Origin: an uncultured Eubacteriales bacterium
Lineage (GTDB): Bacteria; Bacillota; Clostridia; Oscillospirales; Oscillospiraceae
Direction: 5' to 3'
DNA: 64,000 nt
Assembly (NCBI GenBank): GCA_900545585.1
Contig: UQZR01000010.1
Span: 1-64,000, forward strand
The translations under genes were made by a program, and so were the position numbers. Below, piece after piece: positions 26,656-35,901 of the stretch; within the stretch, counting starts at the first letter, position 1, and each line of letters begins with the position of its first letter. The notes under the pieces were generated by a model. The model worked only from the letters and a program-made list of their open reading frames with translations. It did not search any database and had not been told where the DNA came from.

Positions 26656-27066
26656 TTACTCCGCAGCAGTGGAGATGGCAAAGTGGTTGGCAGCGGCGTC
26701 GAAGGTGTAGACGACCTTGTGGCCCTTATCCCAAGCGGCGACGGACTGACCGGCGATCTCAACAGCGGCGCCGGGCTTGCCCTGGCAGGTGTAGTTGTTG
26801 GTGCCGGTGGCGGCCACGGAGCCGTCCTTCTGCAGGTACAGGGTGGCGCTGTCAGCAACGTCGGTTTCACCGGCGATCAGCTCGGCCATGGCGGAGGCGT
26901 AACCGGCGCGGATATTGGCCTCATCGGTGGCGACCTTGGCCTTGTTCAGGGAAGCGGTGAAGGTGGGGATGGCGATGGCGATCAGCACGGCGATGATGGC
27001 CACGACGATCAGCATCTCCATCAGGGTAAAGCCCTTTTCATTCTTCTTAAGCAGCTTGGAAATCAT
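26656..27066 (-). CDS. pilA: Major type IV pilin
   Basis: A 136-residue prepilin. MISKLLKKNEKG is the basic leader; cleavage after Gly12 gives FTLMEMLIVVAIIAVLIAIA with Glu5, the standard packing helix. The rest is small, without a Cys pair, as in Gram-positive pilins. AAAGAGGAAAAAAG lies ahead of the ATG. Its short size, separate 5' gap (80 bases) and following hairpin suggest it is the abundant subunit. Confidence 0.92.
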   Translation of the reverse strand: MISKLLKKNEKGFTLMEMLIVVAIIAVLIAIAIPTFTASLNKAKVATDEANIRAGYASAMAELIAGETDVADSATLYLQKDGSVAATGTNNYTCQGKPGAAVEIAGQSVAAWDKGHKVVYTFDAAANHFAISTAAE

Positions 27067-27146
27067 GTCTTTTTTCCTCTTTCTATATAATAATTTATTT
27101 ATGTAGCCGCCTGTTTAGGGTTGAGGGAAGGCGGGATACAACGAAC

Positions 27147-28355
27147 TTAGGCGATGCTGCCGTACATGGTGAACATAGGCAGGTAGACGGCCAGCAGCAG
27201 AATGACGGTGATGACCGCCAGCGCGATGGTGATGACCGGCTCCATCAACGACAGCAGCCGCTGGGTGGTGACGCTGACCTCGTTGTCGAAGTAGTCGCCG
27301 ATGACGGTGAGGGTCTGCTCCATGTTGCCGGAGCGTTCGCCCACGCCGGTCATTTCCGTCAGCAGACGGGGAAACGTGGGATCGGCGGCCATGCAGCCCG
27401 CCAGATCGCGGCCCTGCTCCACGCCCTGCCGCACACGGCGGACGGAGTCGGAAAACAGGAAGTTGTTGATGACGCCCGCCGTCACCTCCAGACTGCGGGT
27501 GACGGGCAGACCGGCGGCCAGCATGGTGGCCATGGTGGAGGCGAACTGGGCGGAGGCGTTTATCTGGTGCAGCCGCTTCAGCGGGGAGCGCTTCAGCTTG
27601 CCTGCCGCCAGGAACATTCGCCCTTGGTCGCTGCGGCGCAGCAGCAGCCTCACGATGCAGAACGCCAGAATCATGAGCACAAACACCCACCAGTAGTGCA
27701 GGAAGAAGTCGGAAACGGCGATAAGCCCCTTGGTGATGGGCGGCAGGTCGCTGCCCAGCTCGGCAAAGGCGGAGGTGAACATGGGCACCGCGAACAGCAT
27801 GATGACCATGAACACAATGGCCGCCACGATCAGCACCAGCACGGGGTACGTCAGGGTGCTGACCAGCTTGGCGTGGGTCTTGGCGGATTTGTCATAGTAT
27901 TTGTGGAGCCGGTCGAAGCACAGCTCCAGCGTGCCGGACTGCTCACCGGCCCGAATGGTCTCGATAAACGTGACGGGGAAAGCGGTGCCGGCGTTGGTAA
28001 AGCTCTGGGCCAGACTGTATCCGCCGCTGACATCCTCGGCCACATGCTCCAGCACCCGCTGGATCTCGCGGCTGCGGGCCTGGGCCGCCACCATCTCCAC
28101 GCACCGGTCGATGGGCAGTCCGGAGGTCAGGATGATGGCGAACTGGGAGCAGAGGATGGCCAGCTCCTTGGCCTTGATGCGGCGGGAGCCGAAGCTGACA
28201 CCGCCCTCCTTCTGCTCCGGCACGGCCTCGATCTTCGTGACCACAGAGCACGTCTCCCGCAGCTGGGACACGGCCTCAAACTCATCGTAGGCCTTGATGA
28301 CGCCGGATACCCTGGCGCCGTCGGGGGACACGCCTTTGTACTTATAGGTGGTCAA
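27147..28355 (-). CDS. pilC: Pilus inner-membrane platform protein PilC
   Basis: A 402-residue GspF/PilC protein with two repeated cytoplasmic helical domains (the GLPIDRCVEMVA and GLPVTRSLEVTAG blocks mark equivalent positions) and three membrane helices, the last ending the protein. It is the rotor through which PilB and PilT act. The start is TTG at 28355 (GAGGTG 7 bases before), an uncommon choice that may lower its yield. Confidence 0.93.
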   Translation of the reverse strand: MTTYKYKGVSPDGARVSGVIKAYDEFEAVSQLRETCSVVTKIEAVPEQKEGGVSFGSRRIKAKELAILCSQFAIILTSGLPIDRCVEMVAAQARSREIQRVLEHVAEDVSGGYSLAQSFTNAGTAFPVTFIETIRAGEQSGTLELCFDRLHKYYDKSAKTHAKLVSTLTYPVLVLIVAAIVFMVIMLFAVPMFTSAFAELGSDLPPITKGLIAVSDFFLHYWWVFVLMILAFCIVRLLLRRSDQGRMFLAAGKLKRSPLKRLHQINASAQFASTMATMLAAGLPVTRSLEVTAGVINNFLFSDSVRRVRQGVEQGRDLAGCMAADPTFPRLLTEMTGVGERSGNMEQTLTVIGDYFDNEVSVTTQRLLSLMEPVITIALAVITVILLLAVYLPMFTMYGSIA

Positions 28356-28395
28356 GGAAGTTCACCTCGCTTTGTGTGTCGGAAGGGGGGTAGGG

Positions 28396-29451
28396 TCAGA
28401 AGCTGCGGGCGCTCTGGAACGCCTCACGGTCCCGGGCGTAGGCCACGGCGGTGTCGAAGGCCACGGTGCCCTGCTGTACCAGCTGGCGCAGGGCCTGGTC
28501 CATAGTGATGCTGCCGTTTCGCCCGCTCAGGGTGATGAAGCTCTCGATCTGGGGGGTCTTTCCCTCACGGATGAGGTTGCGGATGGCGTCCGTCACGACC
28601 ATGATCTCGCAGGCGGCGACGCGCCCGCTGCTGGCCCGCCGGGGCAGCAGCTGCTGGGACAGAACGGCCCGCAGGGTAGTGGACAGCTGAAGACGTATCT
28701 GCTGCTGCTGGGCGGCGGGGAACACATTGACCATGCGGTCCACCGCGTCGGCAGCGGAGTTGGTGTGCAGGGTGGCGAACACCAGATGGCCTGTTTCCGC
28801 GGCGGTCAGCGCCGTCTCGATGGTGTTCAGGTCCCGCATCTCGCCGATGAGGATAACATCGGGGTCCTCGCGGAGGATGGCCCGCAGGCCATCGGCATAG
28901 GAGCGGGTGTCCGCGCCGATCTCCCGCTGGTTCACGATGCAGCGATCCGGCACGTAGACGTACTCGATGGGGTCCTCCAGCGTGATGATGTGGGCGTTTC
29001 TGGTGTGGTTGATGCGGTCCAGCAGGGCCGCCAGCGTGGTGGACTTGCCGGAGCCCGTCTCGCCCGTGACCAGCACGATGCCGCTGCGGTAGGAGGCGAA
29101 ATCCGCCACCACAGGCGGCAGGGACAGCTCGTCCAGCGAGGGGATATGGTCGGCCAGCAGACGGATGGCGGCGGAGACGCTGCCCTGCTGGCGGAACAGA
29201 TTGACGCGGGTGCGTCCCCCGTCGGGGAACGAGCGGGCCATGTCCAGCTCGCCGATGTCCGCCATGGTCTCGTATTCCGCACCGGCCAGCTCACGGGCCA
29301 GCATCTCGCAGTCGGCGGCGGTGAGCACCTCGCCGGTGAGGTCGGTAACGTTTCCGTCTACACGGCATTTCGCCGGAAGGCCGCAGACGATATGAACGTC
29401 GGAGGCCCGCATGGCGCGCGCCTTCTCAATGAGCTGATCCAGTGAAAGCAT
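28396..29451 (-). CDS. pilT: Pilus retraction ATPase PilT
   Basis: A 351-residue hexameric ATPase. Walker A is GETGSGKST (130-138), then the Asp box (IITLEDPIEYV), Walker B (VILIGEMRDLNTIETAL) and the His box (HLVFATLHTNSA). Short N-terminal PAS-like domain and absence of the long GspE N-domain separate it from PilB. It powers pilus retraction, so the cluster codes for a dynamic pilus rather than a simple secretion system. Confidence 0.95.
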   Translation of the reverse strand: MLSLDQLIEKARAMRASDVHIVCGLPAKCRVDGNVTDLTGEVLTAADCEMLARELAGAEYETMADIGELDMARSFPDGGRTRVNLFRQQGSVSAAIRLLADHIPSLDELSLPPVVADFASYRSGIVLVTGETGSGKSTTLAALLDRINHTRNAHIITLEDPIEYVYVPDRCIVNQREIGADTRSYADGLRAILREDPDVILIGEMRDLNTIETALTAAETGHLVFATLHTNSAADAVDRMVNVFPAAQQQQIRLQLSTTLRAVLSQQLLPRRASSGRVAACEIMVVTDAIRNLIREGKTPQIESFITLSGRNGSITMDQALRQLVQQGTVAFDTAVAYARDREAFQSARSF

Positions 29452-29461
29452 AGGCTCCTCT

Positions 29462-31153
29462 TCAGTCGATGGTGGAGTGGATGGCGCGGGCGGCCTCGGC
29501 AGCGGTGGTCTCGCCGGAGAGCACCAGTGCGCGGCAGTTGTCCCGCATGGACGTAAAATCGGTGTCAGCCGCGGCCTTCAGCAGCGCGTCGTAGTCGGCG
29601 CCCTGGCTGATGAGGCGGCGCAGCTTGTCATTGACGGTCAGGATCTCGAACACCGCGCGGCGTCCGTGGAAGCCGGTGTGGCGGCACTCGGGACAGCCCT
29701 CGCCGCGGTAGAAGGTGATGTCCGCATCGGCGGGCAGCTTCAGCAGCGACAGCTCCTCATCGGAGGGGCGGTAGGGCTTTTTGCAGTGGGGACAGATGCG
29801 CCGCACCAGCCGCTGGGAGATGACGCCGCGCAGGGCGTTGGCGATGAGGTACGGTTCCACGCCGATGTCCACCAGGCGGGGGATGGCGGATACGGCGTCA
29901 TTGGTGTGCAGCGTGGACAGCACCAGATGTCCGGTGATGGCGGAGCGGATGGCGATAGAACCTGTCTCGCCGTCGCGGATCTCGCCCACAGAGATGATAT
30001 CGGGGTCCTGGCGCAGGATGGCGCGCAGGCCCGCGGCAAAGGTCATACCGGTCTTTTCATTGATCTGGCACTGGCTGACGCCGGGAATGTCGTATTCCAC
30101 AGGGTCCTCCAGCGTCATGATGTTGGTCTCCTCGCTGCACAGCTCCTGCAGCATGGCGCACATGGTGGTGGACTTACCGGAGCCGGTGGGGCCCACGATA
30201 AGGATCACGCCGGAGCTGTTCTGCAGCAGGGCCTCATACTTCCGCAGGTCGTCACCGGTGAGACCGATGGCTTCCTTACTGATGTCGCGGCGGGACTTGT
30301 CCAGCAGACGCAGCACCACCTTCTCGCCGTAGATGGTGGGCATGGAGGAGATACGCAGGTCCAGCTCGTGCTGGTGGATATGCACCATAGCGCGGCCGTC
30401 CTGGGGGATCTTGCGCTCGGAGATGTTCATGCCGCCCATGATCTTCAGGCGGGAGATCACGGTATTCTGCAAATTGGCGGGGACGGTCAGCATCCTGTGC
30501 AGCAGTCCGTCGATACGCATACGCACCACCATCTCCCCGTCCTGGGGCTCCAGGTGGATGTCACTGGCCCGCTCGTTGAACGCCCGCTCGATGAGGGAGT
30601 TGACGAAGCGGATCGTGGGCGCGGCGTCGGCGTCCTCGCGGCCGCCCGTCATCTGGGCGGGCACGATGTCGCGGCCGTTGTCGCCGGCCGCCCGCTTCAT
30701 CTCCTCGATGACGCGTGCGGTTCCCTCGTTGCCGTACAGGGTGGCGATGGCCTGCTCCACGGCGCGGCGGGTGGCGATCATGGGCACGATCTGCCTGCGG
30801 GACGCGGCCTTCAGCTCCTCCTGAGCCACGAAGTCCAGAGGATCGCTCATCGCCACGTACAGCTCGTCCTTCACCAGCTTCACCGGCACCACGCAGTACT
30901 TCTTAGCGATGGCGCGGGGCACATATTTGGCCAGCTCCACCGGAATAGACACGCGGGTCAGGTCGATATAGTCCACGCCCAACTGCATCTGCAAAGCGTC
31001 GATGAGCTGCCGCTGGGTAATAATGCCGCTGTCGATGAGCACGTCGCCCAGACGCTGACCGCTCTGCTTCTGGGTCTGCAGGGCGGTCTGCAATTGTTCC
31101 TCGGTGATGGCGCCGGCGGCGATCAGCAGATCGCCCAAACGCATATAGGCCAT
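29462..31153 (-). CDS. pilB: Pilus extension ATPase PilB
   Basis: A 563-residue GspE/PilB ATPase. The N-terminal MshEN-type domain (residues 1-145; RLGDLLIAAGAITEEQL and RLGDVLIDSGIITQRQL are its repeated halves, a fold known to bind c-di-GMP in some members) precedes the ATPase with Walker A GPTGSGKST (321-329), GEIRDGET and a zinc site CPHC...CPEC near 465-500. ATG 31153 has AAAGGAG upstream; the longer frame upstream lacks one. First gene of the pilus operon. Confidence 0.95.
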   Translation of the reverse strand: MAYMRLGDLLIAAGAITEEQLQTALQTQKQSGQRLGDVLIDSGIITQRQLIDALQMQLGVDYIDLTRVSIPVELAKYVPRAIAKKYCVVPVKLVKDELYVAMSDPLDFVAQEELKAASRRQIVPMIATRRAVEQAIATLYGNEGTARVIEEMKRAAGDNGRDIVPAQMTGGREDADAAPTIRFVNSLIERAFNERASDIHLEPQDGEMVVRMRIDGLLHRMLTVPANLQNTVISRLKIMGGMNISERKIPQDGRAMVHIHQHELDLRISSMPTIYGEKVVLRLLDKSRRDISKEAIGLTGDDLRKYEALLQNSSGVILIVGPTGSGKSTTMCAMLQELCSEETNIMTLEDPVEYDIPGVSQCQINEKTGMTFAAGLRAILRQDPDIISVGEIRDGETGSIAIRSAITGHLVLSTLHTNDAVSAIPRLVDIGVEPYLIANALRGVISQRLVRRICPHCKKPYRPSDEELSLLKLPADADITFYRGEGCPECRHTGFHGRRAVFEILTVNDKLRRLISQGADYDALLKAAADTDFTSMRDNCRALVLSGETTAAEAARAIHSTID

Positions 31154-31819
31154 GTGCGGTCTCCTTTCCAATGGAATATCTGATGTATGATAGCAGGGGA
31201 AACGCCGCACGTCTGTTGCAGAAATCACAATGCGGCGAAAAAACGATATTTTCAGGAAAAATTCTGGTTTTGCAGGGAATTTGCACCGTCCACAGCCCTG
31301 CCCACCCTGTGCGGACAAAAACAGACGCATCCTACACGCCTGCAGGACAAATTGGAAACGCCTTCCTGTGCCTCTGGAAATATCTGTATGCGCTGGAAAA
31401 GGGTGGCAGTGCGCGCCCTATACTTTTTCCATAGAAATCCCTGTTATACGCGGGAAGCTCCGCAATTTTTGGCATTTATGCCGAAAATTCTCGAAAATAT
31501 TACAATAATAGCATGAAGTATGCGGAGTTTCAAGTACGGAACCGTAGTTTTCCTAACGAATTATTAACATAAAACGCAAGAAATGGACGAAACGCTGGCA
31601 GAGCAAAAGCGCCTTATCATCCGTCCCGCCGTCCTGCAAAATAAAGACGCCTGAAGGATGCGCACAGGGGGGAGGGAGACCCCGCAGGGCTCCTCTCTCC
31701 CAACCCATCCGGAGAAGGCACTTGCATTTTTCCCCGCGGATGGTGTATGCTACGGGCAAGGAACCGGCGGAGGGCGCGAAAGCGGCGTCCCTCCCTGCAT
31801 ATAATAAAGGAGAATCGTT
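31154..31819. other. Intergenic region between pilus and nag operons
   Basis: About 660 bases separating divergent operons, AT-richer than its neighbours around 31430-31560. The short open frames here lack ribosome sites. I can support a nagB promoter at 31722 but found no convincing promoter or c-di-GMP riboswitch consensus for pilB. Imperfect GC-rich pairing at about 31669-31700 is not assigned. Confidence 0.5.
31722..31751 (+). promoter_or_regulatory. Probable promoter for nagB
   Basis: TTGCAT (31722-31727), an 18-base spacer and TATGCT (31746-31751), 69 bases before ATG 31820. Confidence 0.5.
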
Positions 31820-32560
31820 ATGTACCATGTGAAGGTTTTGAAGGCGGCGGACGCCGAGGCTGCGGGCCGTCTGGCGGCGGACCAGCTCCAGCAGGCGGTG
31901 TGCGCCAAGCCCGCCTGCGTGCTGGGTCTGGCCACCGGTGCTACCCCCATCCCCCTGTATCGGGAGCTGATCCGGCGGGAGCAGGCGGGGCTCATGGACT
32001 TTTCCCGTGTCCGCTCCGTGAATCTGGACGAGTACAAGGGCCTTGCCCCCGACCATCCCCAGAGCTACCGTCGCTTCATGCAGGAGAACCTGTTCGACCA
32101 CATCTCCATCCGGCCGGAGAACACCTGGGTGCCGGACGGCATGACCACGGACGTGGACGCCATGTGCGACGGCTACGAGCGCACCATCGAGGAGCTGGGC
32201 GGCGTGGATCTCCAGCTGCTGGGTCTGGGCCATGACGGCCACATCGGCTTCAATGAGCCCTGCGACCATTTCCCCGTCCGCACCCACGAGGTGGCGCTGA
32301 CGGAGTCCACGCGGCGGGCCAACGCCCGCTTCTTCGCCGGCGGGGATGAGGTGCCCACCGCCGCCTACACCATGGGCGTGGGCACGGTGATGGCGGCCCG
32401 CCGCGTGCTGATGATCGTCACCGGCGCCGACAAGGCGGACATCCTGCGCAGGGCGTTCTGCGGCCCCGTGACCCCCTGGGTGCCTGCGTCCATCCTGCAA
32501 TTCCACCCCGACGTGACGCTGATCTGCGACGAGGCCGCCTGGAGCGGCATGAAGGCGTGA
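31820..32560 (+). CDS. nagB: Glucosamine-6-phosphate deaminase
   Basis: A 246-residue enzyme converting glucosamine-6-P to fructose-6-P and ammonia. GLATGATPIPLY near the N-terminus binds phosphate, SVNLDEY holds the catalytic Asp, GLGHDGHIGFNEP the active-site His, and the lid follows. The length is that of the short, non-allosteric Gram-positive form. An AAGGAG site precedes ATG. Followed by a ROK gene and nagA: an amino-sugar operon. Confidence 0.95.
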   Translation: MYHVKVLKAADAEAAGRLAADQLQQAVCAKPACVLGLATGATPIPLYRELIRREQAGLMDFSRVRSVNLDEYKGLAPDHPQSYRRFMQENLFDHISIRPENTWVPDGMTTDVDAMCDGYERTIEELGGVDLQLLGLGHDGHIGFNEPCDHFPVRTHEVALTESTRRANARFFAGGDEVPTAAYTMGVGTVMAARRVLMIVTGADKADILRRAFCGPVTPWVPASILQFHPDVTLICDEAAWSGMKA

Positions 32561-33930
32561 TGGGCGCCGCCTACCTGGGCGTCCCCTGCGCGGTGAAGAA
32601 CCGTCCCGCCCTGGACGCGGCGTACCTGCCCTTTGCTCCGTGGCGGGACGCTTATCTGAAGGAGGCCCATTGCCCCGTCCGCATCGCCGTGGAGCGGCAG
32701 GAGGGCCAGGTGGCCGTGTTCGATACCCGCCTGCGGGGCGTGACAGACCCCGCCGACCTGCGCTTTTTGGAGCGCACCGTGAAGCTGCTGCTGTGGAGCG
32801 TGGGCGGCTGGCGGGTCCGTATCTGCGGCTGTGACGGCCTGACCCGCCGCTTGGCGGATATATACGGGTCCCACGGCTCCCGGGCCTTTGACGCATCGCT
32901 GATGGAGACGGTATTCCGGCGTCCCTTCACGCTGGAATCCGTGGCGGAGCGGGACTTTCCCGCCGCCCGCAGCGGCGCGCGGAAGATCGGCGGCCACCTG
33001 GGCGGCTGCCGCATCGGCTTCGACGCCGGCGGCTCCGACCGGAAGGTCTCCGCCGTTATCAACGGCGAAATGGTCTATGCCGAGGAGGTGGTCTGGCACC
33101 CCAAGACGCAGCCGGACCCCCAGTACCACTACGACGGCATCCTGTCGGCGCTCCGTGCGGCGGCAGCCCATCTGCCGCGGGTGGATGCCATCGGCGTATC
33201 CTCCGCCGGTGTGATTTTGAATGATTCCCCCATGGTGTCGTCTCTGTTCGTGCAGGTGCCTCCGGAAAAGCACGAGTTGGTCCGCACCATCTATACCCGC
33301 GCCGCCGCGGCGCTGGGGAACGTGCCGGTGGCGGTGGCCAACGACGGCGATGTCACGGCACTGGCGGGAGCCATGAGCCTGCGGGACACCTGCGTCATGG
33401 GCCTCGCCATGGGCACCAGCCAGGCCGCAGGCTACGTGGACGGGGAGGGCCGCATCCTGGGCTGGTTCAACGAGCTGGCCTTTGCCCCCGTGGACCTCAG
33501 CCCGCAGGCGGCGAAGGACGATTGGTCTGGCGACACCGGCGTGGGCGGGCAGTATTTCTCGCAGGACGCCGTGATCCGACTGGCTCCTGCCGCCGGTATT
33601 CCGCTGCCGGAGATGCTGACCCCCGCCGAAAAGCTCAGCGCCGTGCAGGAGCTGGCCGCGGCGGGCGATCCCCGGGCGCTGGCCATTTTCCGTGACATCG
33701 GCGTGTATCTGGGCCACACCCTGCCGCTGTACGCGGGGGTGTATGAGTTGAAAAATCTGATGGTGCTGGGCCGCGTGGCCTCCGGCATCGGCGGCGAGCT
33801 CATCGTATCCGAGTGCCGCCGCGTGCTGGCGGAGGAGTATCCGGCGCTGCGCGTTTCCGTGACCCTGCCGGACGAGCAGTTCCGCCGCGTGGGCCAGTCT
33901 GTGGCGGCAGCCAGTCTGCCGGAGGTGTGA
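32560..33930 (+). CDS. ROK-family sugar kinase with N-terminal extension
   Basis: About 456 residues, much longer than usual ROK kinases (about 300). Residues 1-145 have no motif I recognise; from about 150 the actin-like fold begins (CRIGFDAGGSDRK, phosphate-1), then IGVSSAGVI and the catalytic VANDGDVTALAG block, where ROK kinases have DNDAN. The usual HxCGCGxxGC zinc motif is not visible. Its start overlaps the nagB stop (ATG 32560; GTG 32557 also possible) and nagA follows, so N-acetylglucosamine or a related amino sugar is the likely substrate. A regulatory role without kinase activity is an alternative. Confidence 0.65.
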   Translation: MGAAYLGVPCAVKNRPALDAAYLPFAPWRDAYLKEAHCPVRIAVERQEGQVAVFDTRLRGVTDPADLRFLERTVKLLLWSVGGWRVRICGCDGLTRRLADIYGSHGSRAFDASLMETVFRRPFTLESVAERDFPAARSGARKIGGHLGGCRIGFDAGGSDRKVSAVINGEMVYAEEVVWHPKTQPDPQYHYDGILSALRAAAAHLPRVDAIGVSSAGVILNDSPMVSSLFVQVPPEKHELVRTIYTRAAAALGNVPVAVANDGDVTALAGAMSLRDTCVMGLAMGTSQAAGYVDGEGRILGWFNELAFAPVDLSPQAAKDDWSGDTGVGGQYFSQDAVIRLAPAAGIPLPEMLTPAEKLSAVQELAAAGDPRALAIFRDIGVYLGHTLPLYAGVYELKNLMVLGRVASGIGGELIVSECRRVLAEEYPALRVSVTLPDEQFRRVGQSVAAASLPEV

Positions 33931-33931
33931 T

Positions 33932-35053
33932 ATGCGGTTTGAAAACGGTTTGATTTTTGTGGGCGGCCGTTTTGTCTCCGGCGGCTTCTCTGTGGAGGAC
34001 GGCCGGTTCGCCCACGTGCTGGCGGACGCGGCGGACGGGGAGGGCGTGGACCTTCGCGGCGCGCGGGTCATCCCCGGACTGGTGGATGTACACACCCACG
34101 GCAACTCCGGCGCGGACTTCTCCGACGGGGACTACGACGGCCTTGTAAAAATGGCCGCCTATCTGGCAAAAAACGGCGTCACGTCCTTTGCTCCCGCGTC
34201 CATGACGCTGCCCTACGACGTGCTGGAAACGGCGTTCCGCACGGCGGTGCGGCTGCACCGCATCGCGCCGAAGGGCTGCGCCCGCCTGCTGGGCATCCAG
34301 ATGGAGGGGCCTTTCTTCTCCGAAAAGAAAAAGGGCGCGCAGAACGCGGCGTATCTCCGTCTGCCGGACTACGACGCCTTCGCCCGCCTGTACAACGCGG
34401 CGGAGGGCCTGCTGCGCATCGCAGATGTGGCGCCGGAGCTTTCCGGCGCGGTGGAATTCACCCGCCGCGCATCGGAAAAGTGTACCGTCTCCGTGGCCCA
34501 CACCGATGCCTCCTACGAGGAGGCCGCCGCCGTTTTTGACGCGGGAGCCACCCATCTGACCCATCTCTATAACGCCATGCCCGGCATCCACCACCGACGC
34601 CCGGGTCCCATCGGCGCGGCATCGGAGCGGGAGAGCGTCACGGCGGAGCTGATCTGCGACGGCCACCACGTCCATCCCAGCGCCGTGCGCATGGCGTTCA
34701 GGCTGTTCCCAAACCGCGTCTGCCTCATCTCCGACGCGCTGCGCTGCTGCGGCATGCCGGACGGACGGTACACGCTGGGCGGACAGGATGTGTTCCTTTC
34801 CGGCGGCGTGGCGAGGCTCTCCGACGGCACCATCGCCGGCAGCGCTGCCAATTTGTACGACTGCATGCGGAACGCCGCCGCCTTCGGCGTCCCTGTGGAG
34901 CAGGCAGTCCTGGCCGCCACCGCCATCCCCGCAAGGGAGATCGGCAGGGCGGGGGAGACCGGCAGCATCGCCGACGGGCTGCCTGCCGACTTTGTGGTGT
35001 GCGATGACACGCTGGCGCGGCAGGCCGTGTATCTGGGCGGCGAGCGCCTGTGA
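33932..35053 (+). CDS. nagA: N-acetylglucosamine-6-phosphate deacetylase
   Basis: A 373-residue amidohydrolase-fold enzyme that removes acetate from GlcNAc-6-P, giving the nagB substrate. DVHTHGNSGADF is the first metal site region, QMEGPFFS holds the metal Glu, VAHTDASYEE and THLYNAMPGIHHR the His ligands, and LISDALRCCG the catalytic Asp. ATG begins one base after the ROK stop. Confidence 0.95.
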   Translation: MRFENGLIFVGGRFVSGGFSVEDGRFAHVLADAADGEGVDLRGARVIPGLVDVHTHGNSGADFSDGDYDGLVKMAAYLAKNGVTSFAPASMTLPYDVLETAFRTAVRLHRIAPKGCARLLGIQMEGPFFSEKKKGAQNAAYLRLPDYDAFARLYNAAEGLLRIADVAPELSGAVEFTRRASEKCTVSVAHTDASYEEAAAVFDAGATHLTHLYNAMPGIHHRRPGPIGAASERESVTAELICDGHHVHPSAVRMAFRLFPNRVCLISDALRCCGMPDGRYTLGGQDVFLSGGVARLSDGTIAGSAANLYDCMRNAAAFGVPVEQAVLAATAIPAREIGRAGETGSIADGLPADFVVCDDTLARQAVYLGGERL

Positions 35054-35109
35054 AAAACAACCCTGCGCGGCGCTTTAACGCGCGAAAGAAACTGAGGGGA
35101 AAGAATCGC

Positions 35110-35733
35110 ATGATGAAGAAACAGAAAAAATCGCCCATTGCGGCGCTTTTGCTGGCGGTACTGTTGCTGCTGCCGGCGGGCTGCGGCGTCCAGGGCGGCG
35201 CAGCGGATACGCCGCCAGGCGGCGCCCAGCAGACGGAGGGGAAGGACCAGTACCAGACCGACCCCGTGCCCGATGGCAAGCCCGCGCCGGTGGAGCCGGA
35301 CGACGCGGTGGTGGATACCGGCACCCAGCTGACGTGTACCATCTCCATCTCCTGCGCCACGATCCTGGATAACTGGGATAAGTGCGCCGACAGTAAGAAA
35401 CCGCTGGTGCCTGATGACGGCGTGCTTTTGCCCGCCACGGAGGTCACCTTCTCCCAGGGCGAGAGCGTCTACGATGTTCTGCAGCGGGTGTGCCGCGAGA
35501 ACAGGATCCACATGGAATCCAGCTTCACGCCGGTATACAACAGCGCGTATATCGAGGGCATCGGCAACCTCTATGAGTTCGATGCGGGCAGCGAGTCCGG
35601 CTGGATGTATGCCGTCAACGGCTGGTATCCCAACTACGGCTGCTCGCGGTACGCCTTACAGGACGGCGACACGGTGGAGTGGGTCTATACCTGCGGTCTG
35701 GGGCAGGATGTGGGCGGCGGCTTCACCGGTTGA
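35110..35733 (+). CDS. DUF4430-type lipoprotein
   Basis: A 207-residue secreted lipoprotein. The signal peptide MMKKQKKSPIAALLLAVLLLLPAGC, shown here only by its ends (MMKKQKK and LLLPAGC), has a lipobox Cys near residue 25. After a Pro-rich linker comes a DUF4430-like domain (SVYDVLQRVC, GSESGWMYAVNGWYPNYG, DGDTVEWVYTC), the fold shared with transcobalamin C-terminal domains. Such proteins may bind cofactors at the surface. The ATG at 35110 has an AGGGGAAAG site; the frame extends further up into nagA. Its co-location with nag genes may be fortuitous. Confidence 0.75.
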   Translation: MMKKQKKSPIAALLLAVLLLLPAGCGVQGGAADTPPGGAQQTEGKDQYQTDPVPDGKPAPVEPDDAVVDTGTQLTCTISISCATILDNWDKCADSKKPLVPDDGVLLPATEVTFSQGESVYDVLQRVCRENRIHMESSFTPVYNSAYIEGIGNLYEFDAGSESGWMYAVNGWYPNYGCSRYALQDGDTVEWVYTCGLGQDVGGGFTG

Positions 35734-35848
35734 GTGCGGCGCAGGCTTCACGCTGATGGGGGACCTGCCGTTAACATGGGGCGGCAGGGGAACAGAAAAG
35801 GCAGGAGGAGGACACCCCCGATGGGTGTCCTCCTCCTGCAACAAAAAA

Positions 35849-35879
35849 AGCATCCATCCGAAAGGATGGATGCTTTTTG
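35849..35879. terminator. Bidirectional terminator after the lipoprotein gene
   Basis: An 11-bp stem (35849-35859 with 35864-35874) with a GAAA loop, A-run before and T-run after, between convergent genes. A second short stem around GGACACCC/GGGTGTCC lies just before it (35809-35830). Confidence 0.85.
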
Positions 35880-35901
35880 CTGTATTCTGTGAGACGCGGC
35901 G

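Noticed and set aside
31171..31516. Three short plus-strand frames in the pil-nag gap
   Set aside because: They overlap one another in different frames, have no ribosome site and cover AT-rich control DNA.
31154..31819. c-di-GMP riboswitch upstream of pilB
   Set aside because: I looked for the conserved core of the class I riboswitch on the minus strand and did not find it.
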